This document shows, piece after piece, positions 7,428-15,724 of a DNA stretch of 64,000 nucleotides (position 1 is the first letter of the stretch; each line of letters starts with the position of its first letter). A program made the position numbers and the translations under genes. The stretch lies in NCBI GenBank assembly GCA_007050995.1, contig VJOU01000003.1, positions 62,001-126,000 of the forward strand. The letters are read 5' to 3'. The stretch is from Glycocaulis profundi (GTDB lineage Bacteria > Pseudomonadota > Alphaproteobacteria > Caulobacterales > Maricaulaceae). Below the pieces are notes generated by a model. That model was not told where the DNA came from and did no database searches. It saw nothing but the letters and a program-made list of their open reading frames with translations.

Positions 7428-10400
7428 TCAGAACGCGAGGCCGACCCGCGCCTCCCGTCCGAGGCCCGCGGTTTCAGACACCTGCGCCACCGCCCAGACC
7501 GCCCCGTCGAGGTCTTCGGGCAGCTCTGCATCGGCGATCTCCAGCCAGGAATTTTCAACGGACCACGATCCCAGCTCCGCCCCCTCGCCGTCGATCGCCT
7601 GCACCCGGTAACGCTCGGACGCCTCGCCCAACGGAACTTCGCCATAACCCCAGCCATCGCCGCCGACCCGGGTCCGCCGCACCCATGACAGGCGCCAGCC
7701 CTCCGCCAGCCGCGCCGCCTTCAGATGCACCGGAGACAGCGGCCTCAACTCCGCCTGCCACCAGACCGCCTCCACCGTCCGCGCCGCAATGTCCGACACG
7801 TCCCGCCCGCGAGGAACCGCGACGACGTTCAACGCCTCGCCCGCCTCCGCGTCCCGCACCGGCAGCACCGCCTCCTCCCCCGTCAGCACCACGACACGCG
7901 CGCCCGCAGGCGCCCCCTCCGCCGGGCTCCCGCCCAGCCCGCGCAGCAGCTCGCTCAGCCGCCACAGCCTCGGCGCCTCCAGCTCGGCCCGGGCGAAGCC
8001 GATCACCTCCCAGCCCGCCTCGCCCTCGACCGCCAACAGGTTCGCCCCCGCCAGCGCGCTGCGCGCCTCCACGCTCTCCAGCGCGCCTGAATACAGCCGC
8101 ACCGCCACCGCGCCCGCCCGGTCCCAGCGTCCCTCCGGCCCTGGAGCCAGCGGCGCGGTCAGCTCGCCCATCACCGAAGGCCGGGCGATCTCCGCGCGCG
8201 CTTCCAGCAGGTCCGCCTCCGCCCCCGCATGAACCGTCAGCGGCCCCGGCCAGGGATCGGACCAGGCGGCCAGCACCAGCCCGCCCCGCGCCTCGCCATC
8301 CTCCAGCCCCCTCGGCAGGTCCAGACACGCCAGCACGGGCCGCACAGGCGCGGGCGGGCCTTCGGGGTCGGCCACCCCGCTGTCCGGCCCCGCCACGGAC
8401 GCGCTCCGTCCCGACGCCCCCGCCAGCGCCGCCTCCCGGCTCGCCAGCCCGTCCAGCGCCCCGATCCGCCACACCCCGTCCGCTCCGCCCGACGTGACGA
8501 CCACGTCGCCCGCCTCCAGAAACGACAGCGACGGCGGCAGGGTCAGCGTCAGTCCGTCCCCGTCCGCCAGCGCCCCGGCCAGAACGCCCCGCGCCCAGTC
8601 CTGCGCCAGCGACGCGTCGGCCAGCACCGGCGCGGACACCTCGATCCGCCCCTCCACCTGCCCGTCCAGCCCCAGCGCGTGGGCCATCCCGCCGCGATAA
8701 TCCCCGCCGTCCTCCACGAAGCCGACCCGCGCCGCCTTCGGCGCCTCGGCCAGCGGACGCCGCGACAGCTCCCACACCGGCCCGCCGCCCTCACGCATAG
8801 CGTTATTGAGATCGACCGCCGCATCCGCGCGTGTCCGTCGCGGCAGCGCCGCCGTCCCGTCCGCCCGGTCGATCAGATCGAACCCGAACAGCCCGGACAG
8901 CTCGCCCAGAACATCGCGCGCGCGCCGGGGCCGCTCGATCACGAACCCGGCCAGCACACCCTCCAGCCCCTCGGTCAGCACCGGCGCCAGCCCCGCGCGG
9001 GCGCACACGTCCTCCACCACGGCGGCCAGCGGGCTCTGCCCCGCCCGGCCCGTCAGCCAGTGGCCCAGCCGCCAGTTCTCGCCGTCCTTCCAGACATCGC
9101 CGCGGGCCGGGAACTCCGGGTAGGGCCGCGCGTCCCAGGTCCACACATGGCACAGCGACAGGTCCAGCATCGGCCCGCCATAGACCGGCGAGACCGGATT
9201 GCGCCCGCCCTCGGGGCTCCAGTGATCGAGCAGCGCCTCCACATAACGCCGCTGCATCAGGTCGTCCCTGCGGCCATTGGAATGATGCGGCGCGAAGCTC
9301 TCCGAGCTTTTCGGATCGATGAAAACGTTCGGCTGGTTCGCCCCCTTGTCCACCGCCGGGCAGCCCAGCTCGATGAAGGCCACCGGCTTGGATCGCGGAA
9401 TCCACGCGGTGGGCTGGCTCATCCGTTCGCCGCCGATCCGATCGTGATGGGCGTTCTGCCACCAGCCGCGCAGGTCCTTGTAGCGCCACACCCACGGCTC
9501 GCCGTGCTCCCCGTCCGTGATCGGGGTGCGGGTCTGGGCCTGCCGGTCCGCCGCGCTGGCATAGAACCAGTCATGGCCCTCCCCGCCCTCCACATTGGCG
9601 CCCAGATACTCGCGCTCGTAGATCGAGGCCGCCCCGGCCAGCGCGTCCAGATGCCCCGCCCCGTCGCGCCAGTCGCTCAGCGGCGCGTACCAGTCGATGC
9701 CCACGAAATCGATCTGAGGGTCCGCCCACAGCGGATCGAGGTGGAAGAACCGGTCTCCGTTCCCCGGCGCGTGGCCGGAATATTCCGACCAGTCCGCCGC
9801 GTAGGAGAGCCGCGTCCCCGGCCCCAGCAGCGCCCGGCACTGCCCCGCCAGCGTCCGCAAGGCTTCCACGGCGGGAAAACTGTTCTCCGCTCCCATGACC
9901 CGGGTCAGCTCACGCATCTCCGAGCCGATCAGGAAGGCGTCCACGCCCCCCGCCGCGGCCGCCAGCGCGGCGTGATGAAGGATGAAGCGGCAGAACCGCC
10001 AGTCCTCCGGCCCGCCATAGCCCACGCCATCATCCGAAACCTCGAAGTCGGACGCCTGCGCCTGCCCGAAGAACTCCGCCACCTGTTCTTCCGCCGCCGT
10101 GCTCCCGTCCGGGCTCCCCGCCATGCCCGGCGCCGGGTGGCAGGTGATCCGCCCCCGCCAGGGGAACGCCGCCTGCTCCGCCCCGCCATAAGGATCGGCG
10201 AGATCGTTGCCCGGCGGCACGTTCATCAGGATGAAGGGATAGAGCGCCACCTTCATCCCACGCCGCTTGAACTCCCGGATCAGGCCGATCACCGTCTCGT
10301 CGGACGGGGTGCCGCCAGAGGCCGGTCCGCCCTCGGACTGGCTGACCAGACGCGCGCTCTGCCGGTCCAGCCCCGCCGCCCGCCATTCCAGAGGCCGCGT

Positions 10401-11252
10401 GGTCTTGGTCCGCGTCTCCACCCCGGGCACGACCTCGCACGCCCCGCACCGCAGGTCCGTCCCCATCCACGCCGTCACCAGCGCCACCGACCGGCAGTTC
10501 GGCAGCCGCGCCTCCAGATCGTCCAGCGCCGCCATCACGTCGCTGTCCGCGCGCAGGGTGTGCACGTTCTCCGCGATCTCCCGGCCCGGCCCCGCCTCGC
10601 GCGTCACCGGCCCTGTCGCATAGGCGAACTCGCCCGACGCGGGGATCAGGCACACCCCTTCGATCAGCTCTTCCATGCGCGGCCCCGACCCGCCGACGGG
10701 CGCGATCACCTCGAAGCTCAGCGACGGAATCCGCGCGCCGTATTCGTCCAGCGGAAAGTCCTCGAACACCGCATAGGCCAGCCCCCGATGGCCCGGCACC
10801 CGCCCCGCCCCCTCCACCGCCTCGATCAGCGGGTCGGGCTGCTGGTCTTCGGTGCCCAGATGAACCCGCATGTTCGCCCTCGACAGGTCCAGCTCCGCCC
10901 CGTTCGCCCACACCCGCCCGATGCCTGAGATCGGCCCCTCGGCGATGCCCACCGCGAAGCTCACCGAATACGAATAGCTCACCGTGGACGGCCCGCCGCC
11001 CTTGCCGCCCGTGCGCTCGCGCCGCTCGTGCTCCTTGAACCGCGCCGCCCAGATCACCTGCCCGGCGACCCGCATCCGGCCATAGACGATGGGAATGCCC
11101 GCCCCTTGCGTGGAGGTCTGCACCTCCAGCTCCGAATGCCGCGGCCCCGTCTGCCGGTCGCGCGCGAACAGCCCGCCGATCAGCCCCTGGGCCAGTCCCA
11201 GCGCCATTCCCCCTGCGAACCGCGCCCCCGCGGCCAGCGTCATCTCCGCCAT
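7428..11252 (-). CDS. g15: GTA gp15, baseplate megatron / host-specificity protein
   Basis: 1274 aa, close to the ~1300 aa of the RcGTA protein. The N-terminal part (about 1-200) is the phage-tail-like region starting with a glycine-rich hydrophobic stretch. The central part (about 210-650) has the GTA TIM-barrel-like domain, with patterns such as DWSEYSGHAPGNGDRFFHLDP and WYAPLSDWRDG. The C-terminal part is the phage tail beta-rich domain. In RcGTA this is the large trimeric tip protein that contacts the recipient cell. It appears intact, and starts 3 bases after the g14 stop. It is the last gene of the cluster. Confidence 0.95.
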   Translation of the reverse strand: MAEMTLAAGARFAGGMALGLAQGLIGGLFARDRQTGPRHSELEVQTSTQGAGIPIVYGRMRVAGQVIWAARFKEHERRERTGGKGGGPSTVSYSYSVSFAVGIAEGPISGIGRVWANGAELDLSRANMRVHLGTEDQQPDPLIEAVEGAGRVPGHRGLAYAVFEDFPLDEYGARIPSLSFEVIAPVGGSGPRMEELIEGVCLIPASGEFAYATGPVTREAGPGREIAENVHTLRADSDVMAALDDLEARLPNCRSVALVTAWMGTDLRCGACEVVPGVETRTKTTRPLEWRAAGLDRQSARLVSQSEGGPASGGTPSDETVIGLIREFKRRGMKVALYPFILMNVPPGNDLADPYGGAEQAAFPWRGRITCHPAPGMAGSPDGSTAAEEQVAEFFGQAQASDFEVSDDGVGYGGPEDWRFCRFILHHAALAAAAGGVDAFLIGSEMRELTRVMGAENSFPAVEALRTLAGQCRALLGPGTRLSYAADWSEYSGHAPGNGDRFFHLDPLWADPQIDFVGIDWYAPLSDWRDGAGHLDALAGAASIYEREYLGANVEGGEGHDWFYASAADRQAQTRTPITDGEHGEPWVWRYKDLRGWWQNAHHDRIGGERMSQPTAWIPRSKPVAFIELGCPAVDKGANQPNVFIDPKSSESFAPHHSNGRRDDLMQRRYVEALLDHWSPEGGRNPVSPVYGGPMLDLSLCHVWTWDARPYPEFPARGDVWKDGENWRLGHWLTGRAGQSPLAAVVEDVCARAGLAPVLTEGLEGVLAGFVIERPRRARDVLGELSGLFGFDLIDRADGTAALPRRTRADAAVDLNNAMREGGGPVWELSRRPLAEAPKAARVGFVEDGGDYRGGMAHALGLDGQVEGRIEVSAPVLADASLAQDWARGVLAGALADGDGLTLTLPPSLSFLEAGDVVVTSGGADGVWRIGALDGLASREAALAGASGRSASVAGPDSGVADPEGPPAPVRPVLACLDLPRGLEDGEARGGLVLAAWSDPWPGPLTVHAGAEADLLEARAEIARPSVMGELTAPLAPGPEGRWDRAGAVAVRLYSGALESVEARSALAGANLLAVEGEAGWEVIGFARAELEAPRLWRLSELLRGLGGSPAEGAPAGARVVVLTGEEAVLPVRDAEAGEALNVVAVPRGRDVSDIAARTVEAVWWQAELRPLSPVHLKAARLAEGWRLSWVRRTRVGGDGWGYGEVPLGEASERYRVQAIDGEGAELGSWSVENSWLEIADAELPEDLDGAVWAVAQVSETAGLGREARVGLAF

Positions 11253-11255
11253 CGC

Positions 11256-11702
11256 TCAGTCCTCCGTGTCTGGAAACACCGCCGCGGCCGCCGCCCGGCG
11301 CCGCCACCACGGCCCCAGCGCCGTCTCGCACACCGCCCGGCCCTGCCAGGCGTGGATGATCCGTTCAGGTGCGCTCAGGATCGCGCAGTGCTTGACCGGA
11401 GACCCCGCCCGCGCCCGGAACAGCAGCACGTCTCCGGGGCGCGCCGCTTCGGGCGCGATCAGCGTCATGTGCCGCCTCGCCGCCTCCAGCAGCGTCTCCC
11501 GCCCCCGCCGCTCGGCCCAGTCGGGGGTGTAGGGCGGCGGCGCCTCGGGCTCTGCGCCGCGCACCGCCCGCCACACCCCGCGCACCAGCCCCAGGCAGTC
11601 CGTCCCGGCCCCCTTCGCGCTGGCCTGATGGACGTAAGGCGTCCCGATCCAGTCGCGCGCCTCGGCGATCACGCGCGCCCGCAGGAGGCTCGGACAGGTC
11701 AT
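11256..11702 (-). CDS. g14: GTA gp14, NlpC/P60 tail peptidase
   Basis: 148 aa. The NlpC/P60 fold carries the catalytic cysteine Cys36 in GTDCLGLVRGVW and the catalytic histidine His105 in PVKHCAIL. The N-terminal ARDWIGTPYVHQAS is typical of GTA and lambda-like tail peptidases. In RcGTA this protein sits in the tail tip and probably opens peptidoglycan during DNA entry. It overlaps the g13 stop by four bases and is followed at once by g15. Both active-site residues are kept, so nothing suggests decay of this gene. Confidence 0.95.
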   Translation of the reverse strand: MTCPSLLRARVIAEARDWIGTPYVHQASAKGAGTDCLGLVRGVWRAVRGAEPEAPPPYTPDWAERRGRETLLEAARRHMTLIAPEAARPGDVLLFRARAGSPVKHCAILSAPERIIHAWQGRAVCETALGPWWRRRAAAAAVFPDTED

Positions 11703-12550
11703 CGCCGGCCCCCGTCCCGCCGCGCCTCGCTGCCCGCATGGCGCAGCAGCACGTCATTGCCCGGCATGTGAGGACATCCGCGGAAGTTGATGAAATTGCC
11801 GAACTTCTCCCGACAGGTATCCGCCCGCCCGTCGCACCCTGCGATGATTTCGAAACTCTCGCCCGGCTGCGGCGCCCGGCGGGCGGCGCCGTCCAGCTCC
11901 ACCCGCCCCGGCTCATGGACGGCCACCCGCGCCTCGCCCCCGCTCCAGACGATCCGCCCTCGCGCGAACCAGCCCGGCGTGAAGCCCTCCAGCCCCGTCA
12001 CGGCCAGCGCCCCGCCCTCCGCCTCGCTCACCGTGCCCGCCCCGCGCCAGGCCGCATCGCTCAGGTCGACGCCGCAGCGCCCGTCGCCCAGCTCCGCGTC
12101 GCAGGCCCGCGCGAACACCCGCCCGATCACCCGGTCCAGCCTCGCGCCCGGCCCCGCCAGGTCCGCGGTGAAGCCCGACGGCCCCCGCCGCACCTGCGCG
12201 ATCTCCCCGGTGAAGGCCCGCCAGAACAGGTCCGGCTCGCTCCAGTCCGTCCGCAGGATCTCCACCCGCGCGCCGTCCCACAGCCCCGCATCCACGTCCT
12301 CGGGCGTGATCCGGTCCGAACTCAGCGCCCCGAACGCCGCGCCCCGCGCGGGCGCCCCCGCCTCGTTTCTCAGCGGCGCGGGCGACAGCTCGCTGGACAG
12401 CTCGAACGCCGTCCCGTCCGCGCTCACGGCCCGGTCATGGTCGGTGAAGCCGAACACCTGCCCGTCCCGGCGCGTCACCCGCCAGCACCAGCACAGCGTC
12501 GTCGCGCCCGACTCCAGGCGCGCTTGAAGTTCAGGATGAATGGGGATCAC
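11699..12550 (-). CDS. g13: GTA gp13, DUF2163 hub protein with Fe-S cysteine set
   Basis: 283 aa, starting at GTG 12550 behind a GAGGAGG ribosome site. It is a DUF2163 tail hub protein related to lambda gpL. The C-terminal half has Cys150, Cys159, Cys239 and Cys246. The 9- and 7-residue spacings inside the two pairs are those of the cysteines that hold the [4Fe-4S] cluster in lambda gpL, as I recall it. A fifth cysteine (Cys259) lies in NFRGCPHMPG. The gene appears intact. The intrinsic terminator of the inserted SRPBCC gene ends only 27 bases before its start. Confidence 0.93.
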   Translation of the reverse strand: MIPIHPELQARLESGATTLCWCWRVTRRDGQVFGFTDHDRAVSADGTAFELSSELSPAPLRNEAGAPARGAAFGALSSDRITPEDVDAGLWDGARVEILRTDWSEPDLFWRAFTGEIAQVRRGPSGFTADLAGPGARLDRVIGRVFARACDAELGDGRCGVDLSDAAWRGAGTVSEAEGGALAVTGLEGFTPGWFARGRIVWSGGEARVAVHEPGRVELDGAARRAPQPGESFEIIAGCDGRADTCREKFGNFINFRGCPHMPGNDVLLRHAGSEARRDGGRR

Positions 12551-12576
12551 GCCCGCCTCCTCGGTCGGCAGAAACG

Positions 12577-12601
12577 AAAAACCCCGGCCAGATGGCCGGG
12601 G
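12577..12601 (-). terminator. Intrinsic terminator after the SRPBCC insert, upstream of g13
   Basis: On the minus strand, an 8-bp GC-rich stem (arms 12594-12601 and 12582-12589, loop 12590-12593) is followed by five T residues (12581-12577). It lies 26 bases after the stop of the SRPBCC gene and about 27 bases before the g13 start codon, so it interrupts the GTA message between g12 and g13. Confidence 0.8.
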
Positions 12602-12627
12602 CGGAAAAGCTCAGCGATGAAAGTGGC

Positions 12628-13191
12628 TTATTCGGAAAAGGCGCCGCAGGGCTCGCGCGGCGCGCGGTGGCATCCCGCCTCCACATAGGGCTTGAGCCGC
12701 GCCTCGATGAAGTGCCGCCACACGCCCTCGACCACGCCCGCGACCTCGGCATCCACTTCCCCGGCCATCGCCAGCTCCACGGTGAAGGCGGTCGCACCGT
12801 CCCGGTCCTCCAGCATCCAGCTCGTGACCATGTCGAAGGCGTAGCCCGACAGGCCCAGCGGCCCCTGCATGCGCAGCGCGCTGGGCCGGCTGACATAGAT
12901 CACCGTCGCGTGCAGCGCCCCGTCATCGCTGCCCTCGCGGAAGCGCTCATAGAACTGCCCCCCGAAGGCGGGCTCGATGACCAGCTCGGCGGGGTTCTCG
13001 GCGAAGGAATGGTCCCACCACCCCGTCACGTCGCCGGTGGCCGCGCCGAAGACCTCTTCGCGCGAAGCGTCGATCTCGATGGTGAAGCTCGCGCGGTATC
13101 CCTGGGGCGTGAACCCTCTCGGTCCCGCGCCGGGGCGCGCGTCTGCGGCCTGGGCCAGGGCGGCGGCGCTGAGCACTGTGACGAGGATCAT
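12628..13191 (-). CDS. Secreted SRPBCC-family protein inserted in the GTA cluster
   Basis: 187 aa with a short signal-like N-terminus (MILVTVLSAAALAQA). The mature part is a START/AHSA1-like SRPBCC domain: FTIEIDASREEVFGAATGDVTGWW near residues 36-60, then an anti-parallel beta region and a long C-terminal helix (about 150-175). SRPBCC proteins bind hydrophobic ligands; the ligand here is unknown. It is not part of the canonical RcGTA set, yet sits between g12 and g13 on the same strand and ends in its own terminator. Its base composition is like its neighbours. I read it as an acquired passenger gene. Confidence 0.82.
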   Translation of the reverse strand: MILVTVLSAAALAQAADARPGAGPRGFTPQGYRASFTIEIDASREEVFGAATGDVTGWWDHSFAENPAELVIEPAFGGQFYERFREGSDDGALHATVIYVSRPSALRMQGPLGLSGYAFDMVTSWMLEDRDGATAFTVELAMAGEVDAEVAGVVEGVWRHFIEARLKPYVEAGCHRAPREPCGAFSE

Positions 13192-13234
13192 GACCCGACT
13201 CCCTGAAAACTCTTTGCAATCTCGCGCGCGCCGC

Positions 13235-13857
13235 TCAGGTCTGTCCAGCCTGAAGCCGGACCTCGATCAGCGGCACGCTGGCCGCCTGCCCCGCCTCGAA
13301 CCCGTCCAGCGCCAGTTCCAGCCGGTCGGTGTCGAACCGCGCAGGCGTGTCGAACAGATAGCCCGCCGTGATCTCCGCGCCAGCCTCCGGCGCGAAATCG
13401 AGAACCGCCGCCCCGTTCTCCAGCGAAACCGCCGCCTCCACCCCGTCCACCGCCACCCGCACCGTCCCCGGCACGGGCAGCGCGATGGCCCGCTCATAGG
13501 CGTCCGGCCCGGCGCCATAGCGCTTGATCAGGGCAAAGACCGTCCGCGTCCCGACCCGCTGATCGCCCGGTCCCGGCTCAACGGACGGCGCGCAGGACCT
13601 GTGATCGAGCGGGTCGCGGAACCGGAAAGCGTAGAGAGACGACCGCGCCTTGCTTCGAAAAACGCGACTAGATCGGAAAGTTCGTCCGCTGACCGCACCC
13701 CCGGCCCCGCGTCCCAGCGCCTGCGCGAATCCGCCCACGGACTGTTGCGCTCCTCCCGGCCCGAGGCCAGCTCGACCACCTCGGTCAGCCTTTCCGGCCC
13801 GCCCCGCGCGCCGAAGCCCGGCGCGAAGGGGAATGTCACGTCATGAAATCCGCTCAA
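13235..13857 (-). pseudogene. g12: GTA gp12 (DUF2460 distal tail protein), frameshifted
   Basis: The N-terminal half reads from TTG 13857 (overlapping the g11 stop as TTGA) through GFHDVTFPFAPGFGARGG to LVAFFEARRGRL. The C-terminal half continues in another frame from LYAFRFRDPLD to the stop at 13235. The family has one continuous junction, FFEARRGR-LYAFRF. On the minus strand the join reads CGTCTCTCTAC where CGTCTCTAC would keep the frame, so one extra TC unit (near 13633-13639) breaks the gene. The total of 623 bases is two over a multiple of three; removing the unit gives 206 aa, the normal length. No slippery heptamer is visible. A sequencing error remains possible. Confidence 0.85.
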
Positions 13858-14357
13858 AGCTGTCCGCTCCCCTGCCTGACCGCGCGGGCCACCGCCGCCG
13901 CGATCTGATTGTGCGACCGCCGCGCCGCCGCGCCCGCATCGCCGCCGCCCGCGTTTATCGTCACGTTGACCACCGCAGCGCCGCCCGCGGGCGTGATCCC
14001 GCCCGACCGGCCCGGCGTGAAAATCTCCGGCCCCCGCTCCCCCACCAGATAGCGCTCACCGCCCAGAACCGGCCCGCCTTCGGCCCGCGCGCCGATCACG
14101 GCGCCCGCGCCGGAAAACGCAGACGAAAGAAGACCTTCCAGCGGTCTTGTCACCGCCTGCTCGACGGCCAGCCGCGCCAGCGAGCCCAGCATGCTCTCCA
14201 CCATCCGCTCCATGGACAGCGCCCCGCTCCGGCCCGCCCGTTCCATGGAATCGGAGATGGATCGCGCCGCCGTCTCGAACGCCGCGCCCACCCGGTCCGC
14301 CGCCTCTTCGGCGGACTGCGTCGCGCCCTCCATCCCGTCCTCGCTCCAGCCCGTCAT
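13854..14357 (-). CDS. g11: GTA gp11, short tape-measure protein
   Basis: 167 aa from the ATG at 14357, which has GGAG seven bases before it. Upstream in-frame starts (14393, 14459) lie inside or next to the 94-bp repeat and are not credible. The protein has a helical middle (about 20-90) and ends with the family pattern EGGPVLGGERYLVGERGPEIFTP followed by a Gly/Ala-rich stretch, as in phage tail tape-measure C-termini. RcGTA gp11 is ~220 aa, so this copy is short at the N-terminus, perhaps because the repeat entered there. It sets tail length in intact GTAs. Confidence 0.82.
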   Translation of the reverse strand: MTGWSEDGMEGATQSAEEAADRVGAAFETAARSISDSMERAGRSGALSMERMVESMLGSLARLAVEQAVTRPLEGLLSSAFSGAGAVIGARAEGGPVLGGERYLVGERGPEIFTPGRSGGITPAGGAAVVNVTINAGGGDAGAAARRSHNQIAAAVARAVRQGSGQL

Positions 14358-14388
14358 GCCCGCTCCAATCTCCCCTTCACCAAACCCC

Positions 14389-14482
14389 GTCATCCCGGCC
14401 AAGCGCGTCAGCGCGCCGAGCCGGGACCTCGCCGCATGCATCCAGAGGTCCCGGATCACGCCTGCGGCGCGTCCGGGATGAC
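14389..14482. repeat. Palindromic interspersed repeat, copy 1 (94 bp)
   Basis: The element is bounded by the perfect inverted ends GTCATCCCGG and CCGGGATGAC, with nested inner palindromes (CCGGGACCTC against GAGGTCCCGG). It shares its ends and most inner blocks with copy 2 at 20270-20359. It fills the space between g10.1 and g11. Confidence 0.85.
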
Positions 14483-14486
14483 TGGA

Positions 14487-14663
14487 TCAGGGCTCGTCCG
14501 GATGCGCCGTCATCAGCCGCGCCAGTTCATCCCGCCCCGGCGGCGCGTCCCCGGCCCCGCCCGCCAGCGCCCGCCATTCGGCCACGCTCAGCTCCCAGAA
14601 CGCGCGTGGGCTCAGGCCCAGCCGCACCGCCAGCCTCAGCCAGCCCGCCCAGCGCGGGCTCAC
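14487..14663 (-). CDS. g10.1: GTA gp10.1, small tail assembly chaperone-like protein
   Basis: 58 aa from GTG 14663, which overlaps the g10 stop as GTGA. The sequence shows SPRWAGWLRLAVRLGLSPRAFWELSVAEWRAL and ends RDELARLMTAHPDEP. This matches the RcGTA-type small protein (TIGR02216-like, rcc01693) that always lies between g10 and the tape measure. Its stop is five bases before the repeat element. The role is presumed by analogy with phage tail assembly chaperones. No defect is visible. Confidence 0.87.
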   Translation of the reverse strand: MSPRWAGWLRLAVRLGLSPRAFWELSVAEWRALAGGAGDAPPGRDELARLMTAHPDEP

Positions 14664-14944
14664 GCGAACGCCCGCTCGAAGGCCAGCGCCACCGCCCGCG
14701 CCGCCTCGCCCGGCGCCACCTTCAGCGCGACCGGATCGACCGCCTCGCCCCCGCCTTTCGCCAGCGCGCCCAGCACCAGCGCCAGATCCGCCGCCCTCAT
14801 CCGCCTCAGCCGGGCGCCCAGCGCCTCGAGGCCCTCCGCGCCCAGCCCGCTCTCGATCTCGGCCAGCGCGCCCAGCGTCAGGCACAGCGTCACCGTGCGC
14901 CCGCCCGCCTCCAGCGCCACCTCGCCCCGCTCGGCGTTCGCCAT
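14660..14944 (-). CDS. g10: GTA gp10, tail assembly protein
   Basis: 94 aa from the ATG at 14944, with AGGAG twelve bases upstream. The alternative ATG at 14971 has no ribosome site. The sequence begins ANAERGEVALEAGGRT, contains LCLTLGALAEIESGLG and a mainly helical C-terminus, as in the GTA family protein between the major tail protein and the small chaperone gp10.1. It overlaps gp10.1 by four bases. Upstream, the order to g9 is broken by a plus-strand lipoprotein gene. Confidence 0.88.
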   Translation of the reverse strand: MANAERGEVALEAGGRTVTLCLTLGALAEIESGLGAEGLEALGARLRRMRAADLALVLGALAKGGGEAVDPVALKVAPGEAARAVALAFERAFA

Positions 14945-14980
14945 CGCGCGTCTCCTGTCCGTGTTGTTCATGATTGCCCG

Positions 14981-15008
14981 TTGCGCCGTTCCGCGCGTTG
15001 TCTAGGCT
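14981..15008 (+). promoter_or_regulatory. Possible promoter of the inserted lipoprotein gene
   Basis: A TTGCGC -35-like element (14981-14986) and a TAGGCT -10-like element (15003-15008) are 16 bases apart, about 32 bases before the lipoprotein start. It is a weak match judged by eye only. Confidence 0.25.
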
Positions 15009-15040
15009 TCACGCCGAGGCCAATCAGGGGACCGACACTC

Positions 15041-15238
15041 ATGCGCTATCTTTTCGCCGCCGCCCTCGTCCTGCCGCTCGCCGCCTGCGCGGGCATGTTC
15101 GAGGACGACATCGCCGAGCGCTGTCAGGGTCTGGAAGACCCGGTGCAGCAGCAGGAATGCTACGAAATGCTCGAGGCCGAACGCGCCGCGCGCGAAGCCC
15201 AGGGCGCCCAGCAGCCCGGCCCGGAAATGCCTCAGTAG
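15041..15238 (+). CDS. Small lipoprotein inserted between GTA g9 and g10
   Basis: 65 aa, opposite in direction to the GTA genes. The signal peptide MRYLFAAALVLPLAAC ends in the lipobox LAAC with Cys16 as the lipidated residue. The rest is short, acidic and helical with two more cysteines (Cys29 and Cys40), and ends in a Gln/Pro-rich tail. AGGGGA stands 11 bases before the ATG. No such gene exists in the canonical RcGTA cluster. Its stop is one base from the g9 stop (convergent). Function unknown. Confidence 0.8.
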   Translation: MRYLFAAALVLPLAACAGMFEDDIAERCQGLEDPVQQQECYEMLEAERAAREAQGAQQPGPEMPQ

Positions 15239-15239
15239 G

Positions 15240-15647
15240 TCAGACCGGCTCGAATTCGAGCCGTCCGGCCGAGGCCAGCGAGATCGAGTAGGCCGCTTCC
15301 CCGTCATGGCGCCCGGAATATTCCAGCGCCGTGACCAGGAACGGCCCCTCGATCCGCCCGAAATCGGGCACCACCAGGCAGAAGCGCGGCGCGGCCTGGT
15401 CGAAGAAGACCTGCCGAATGCGCGCGTCCGCCTCCGAGTCCACGAAAATCCCCGCCCCGGTCACGCTCGCCGAGCGCACACCCGCGCCCGCGATCAGCTC
15501 GCGCCACCGTCCGGGGCTGTCCGCGTGGGTGGCGTCCACCGTCCGCGCGTTCAGCGAGATCGTCTTCGCCCGCAGCCCCGCCACGGTGACGAGCCCCGCC
15601 CCGTCCTCGATCTTCAGCAGCATGTCCCTGCCGGCCTGAGCCGCCAT
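15240..15647 (-). CDS. g9: GTA gp9, major tail protein (TP901-1 family)
   Basis: 135 aa. The N-terminal pattern AAQAGRDMLLKIEDGAG and the later ISLNARTVDATHADSPGRWREL are typical of the TP901-1-like major tail protein that builds the GTA tail tube. AAGGAGAG precedes the start. The gene is full length. The intrinsic terminator of the 59-aa gene upstream ends only about 20 bases before its start, leaving no room for a promoter in between. An 18-bp perfect palindrome (15246-15263) lies in its 3' end. Confidence 0.93.
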   Translation of the reverse strand: MAAQAGRDMLLKIEDGAGLVTVAGLRAKTISLNARTVDATHADSPGRWRELIAGAGVRSASVTGAGIFVDSEADARIRQVFFDQAAPRFCLVVPDFGRIEGPFLVTALEYSGRHDGEAAYSISLASAGRLEFEPV

Positions 15648-15664
15648 CGCCCTCTCCTTCGCGC

Positions 15665-15696
15665 AAAGAAAAAGCCGCCCGGCGAGCCGGGCGGCT
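15665..15696 (-). terminator. Intrinsic terminator after the 59-aa gene, upstream of g9
   Basis: On the minus strand, a 10-11-bp stem (arms 15686-15696 and 15673-15683) is followed by TTTTTC TTT (15673-15665). It sits 29 bases after the stop of the 59-aa gene and about 18 bases before the g9 start, with the g9 ribosome site directly behind it. Confidence 0.85.
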
Positions 15697-15724
15697 GAAA
15701 CGTGTCATCAGTTCACGATGGGCG

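Noticed and set aside
8229-10928. 899-aa open frame on the plus strand
   Set aside because: It is the antisense shadow of GTA g15: Arg/Pro/His-rich, with no family pattern, and caused by high GC in the third codon position of the real gene.
13630-13642. Programmed frameshift in g12
   Set aside because: No slippery heptamer or downstream structure noticed, and g12 is not a known frameshift gene; a slippage mutation is simpler.
13854-14459. Longer gp11 start at 14459 or 14393
   Set aside because: Both lie in or beside the palindromic repeat and have no ribosome site; ATG 14357 has one.
15246-15263. 18-bp perfect palindrome in the 3' end of g9 as a terminator for the lipoprotein gene
   Set aside because: No loop and no U-run; it could be chance within a coding sequence. 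Noted only.
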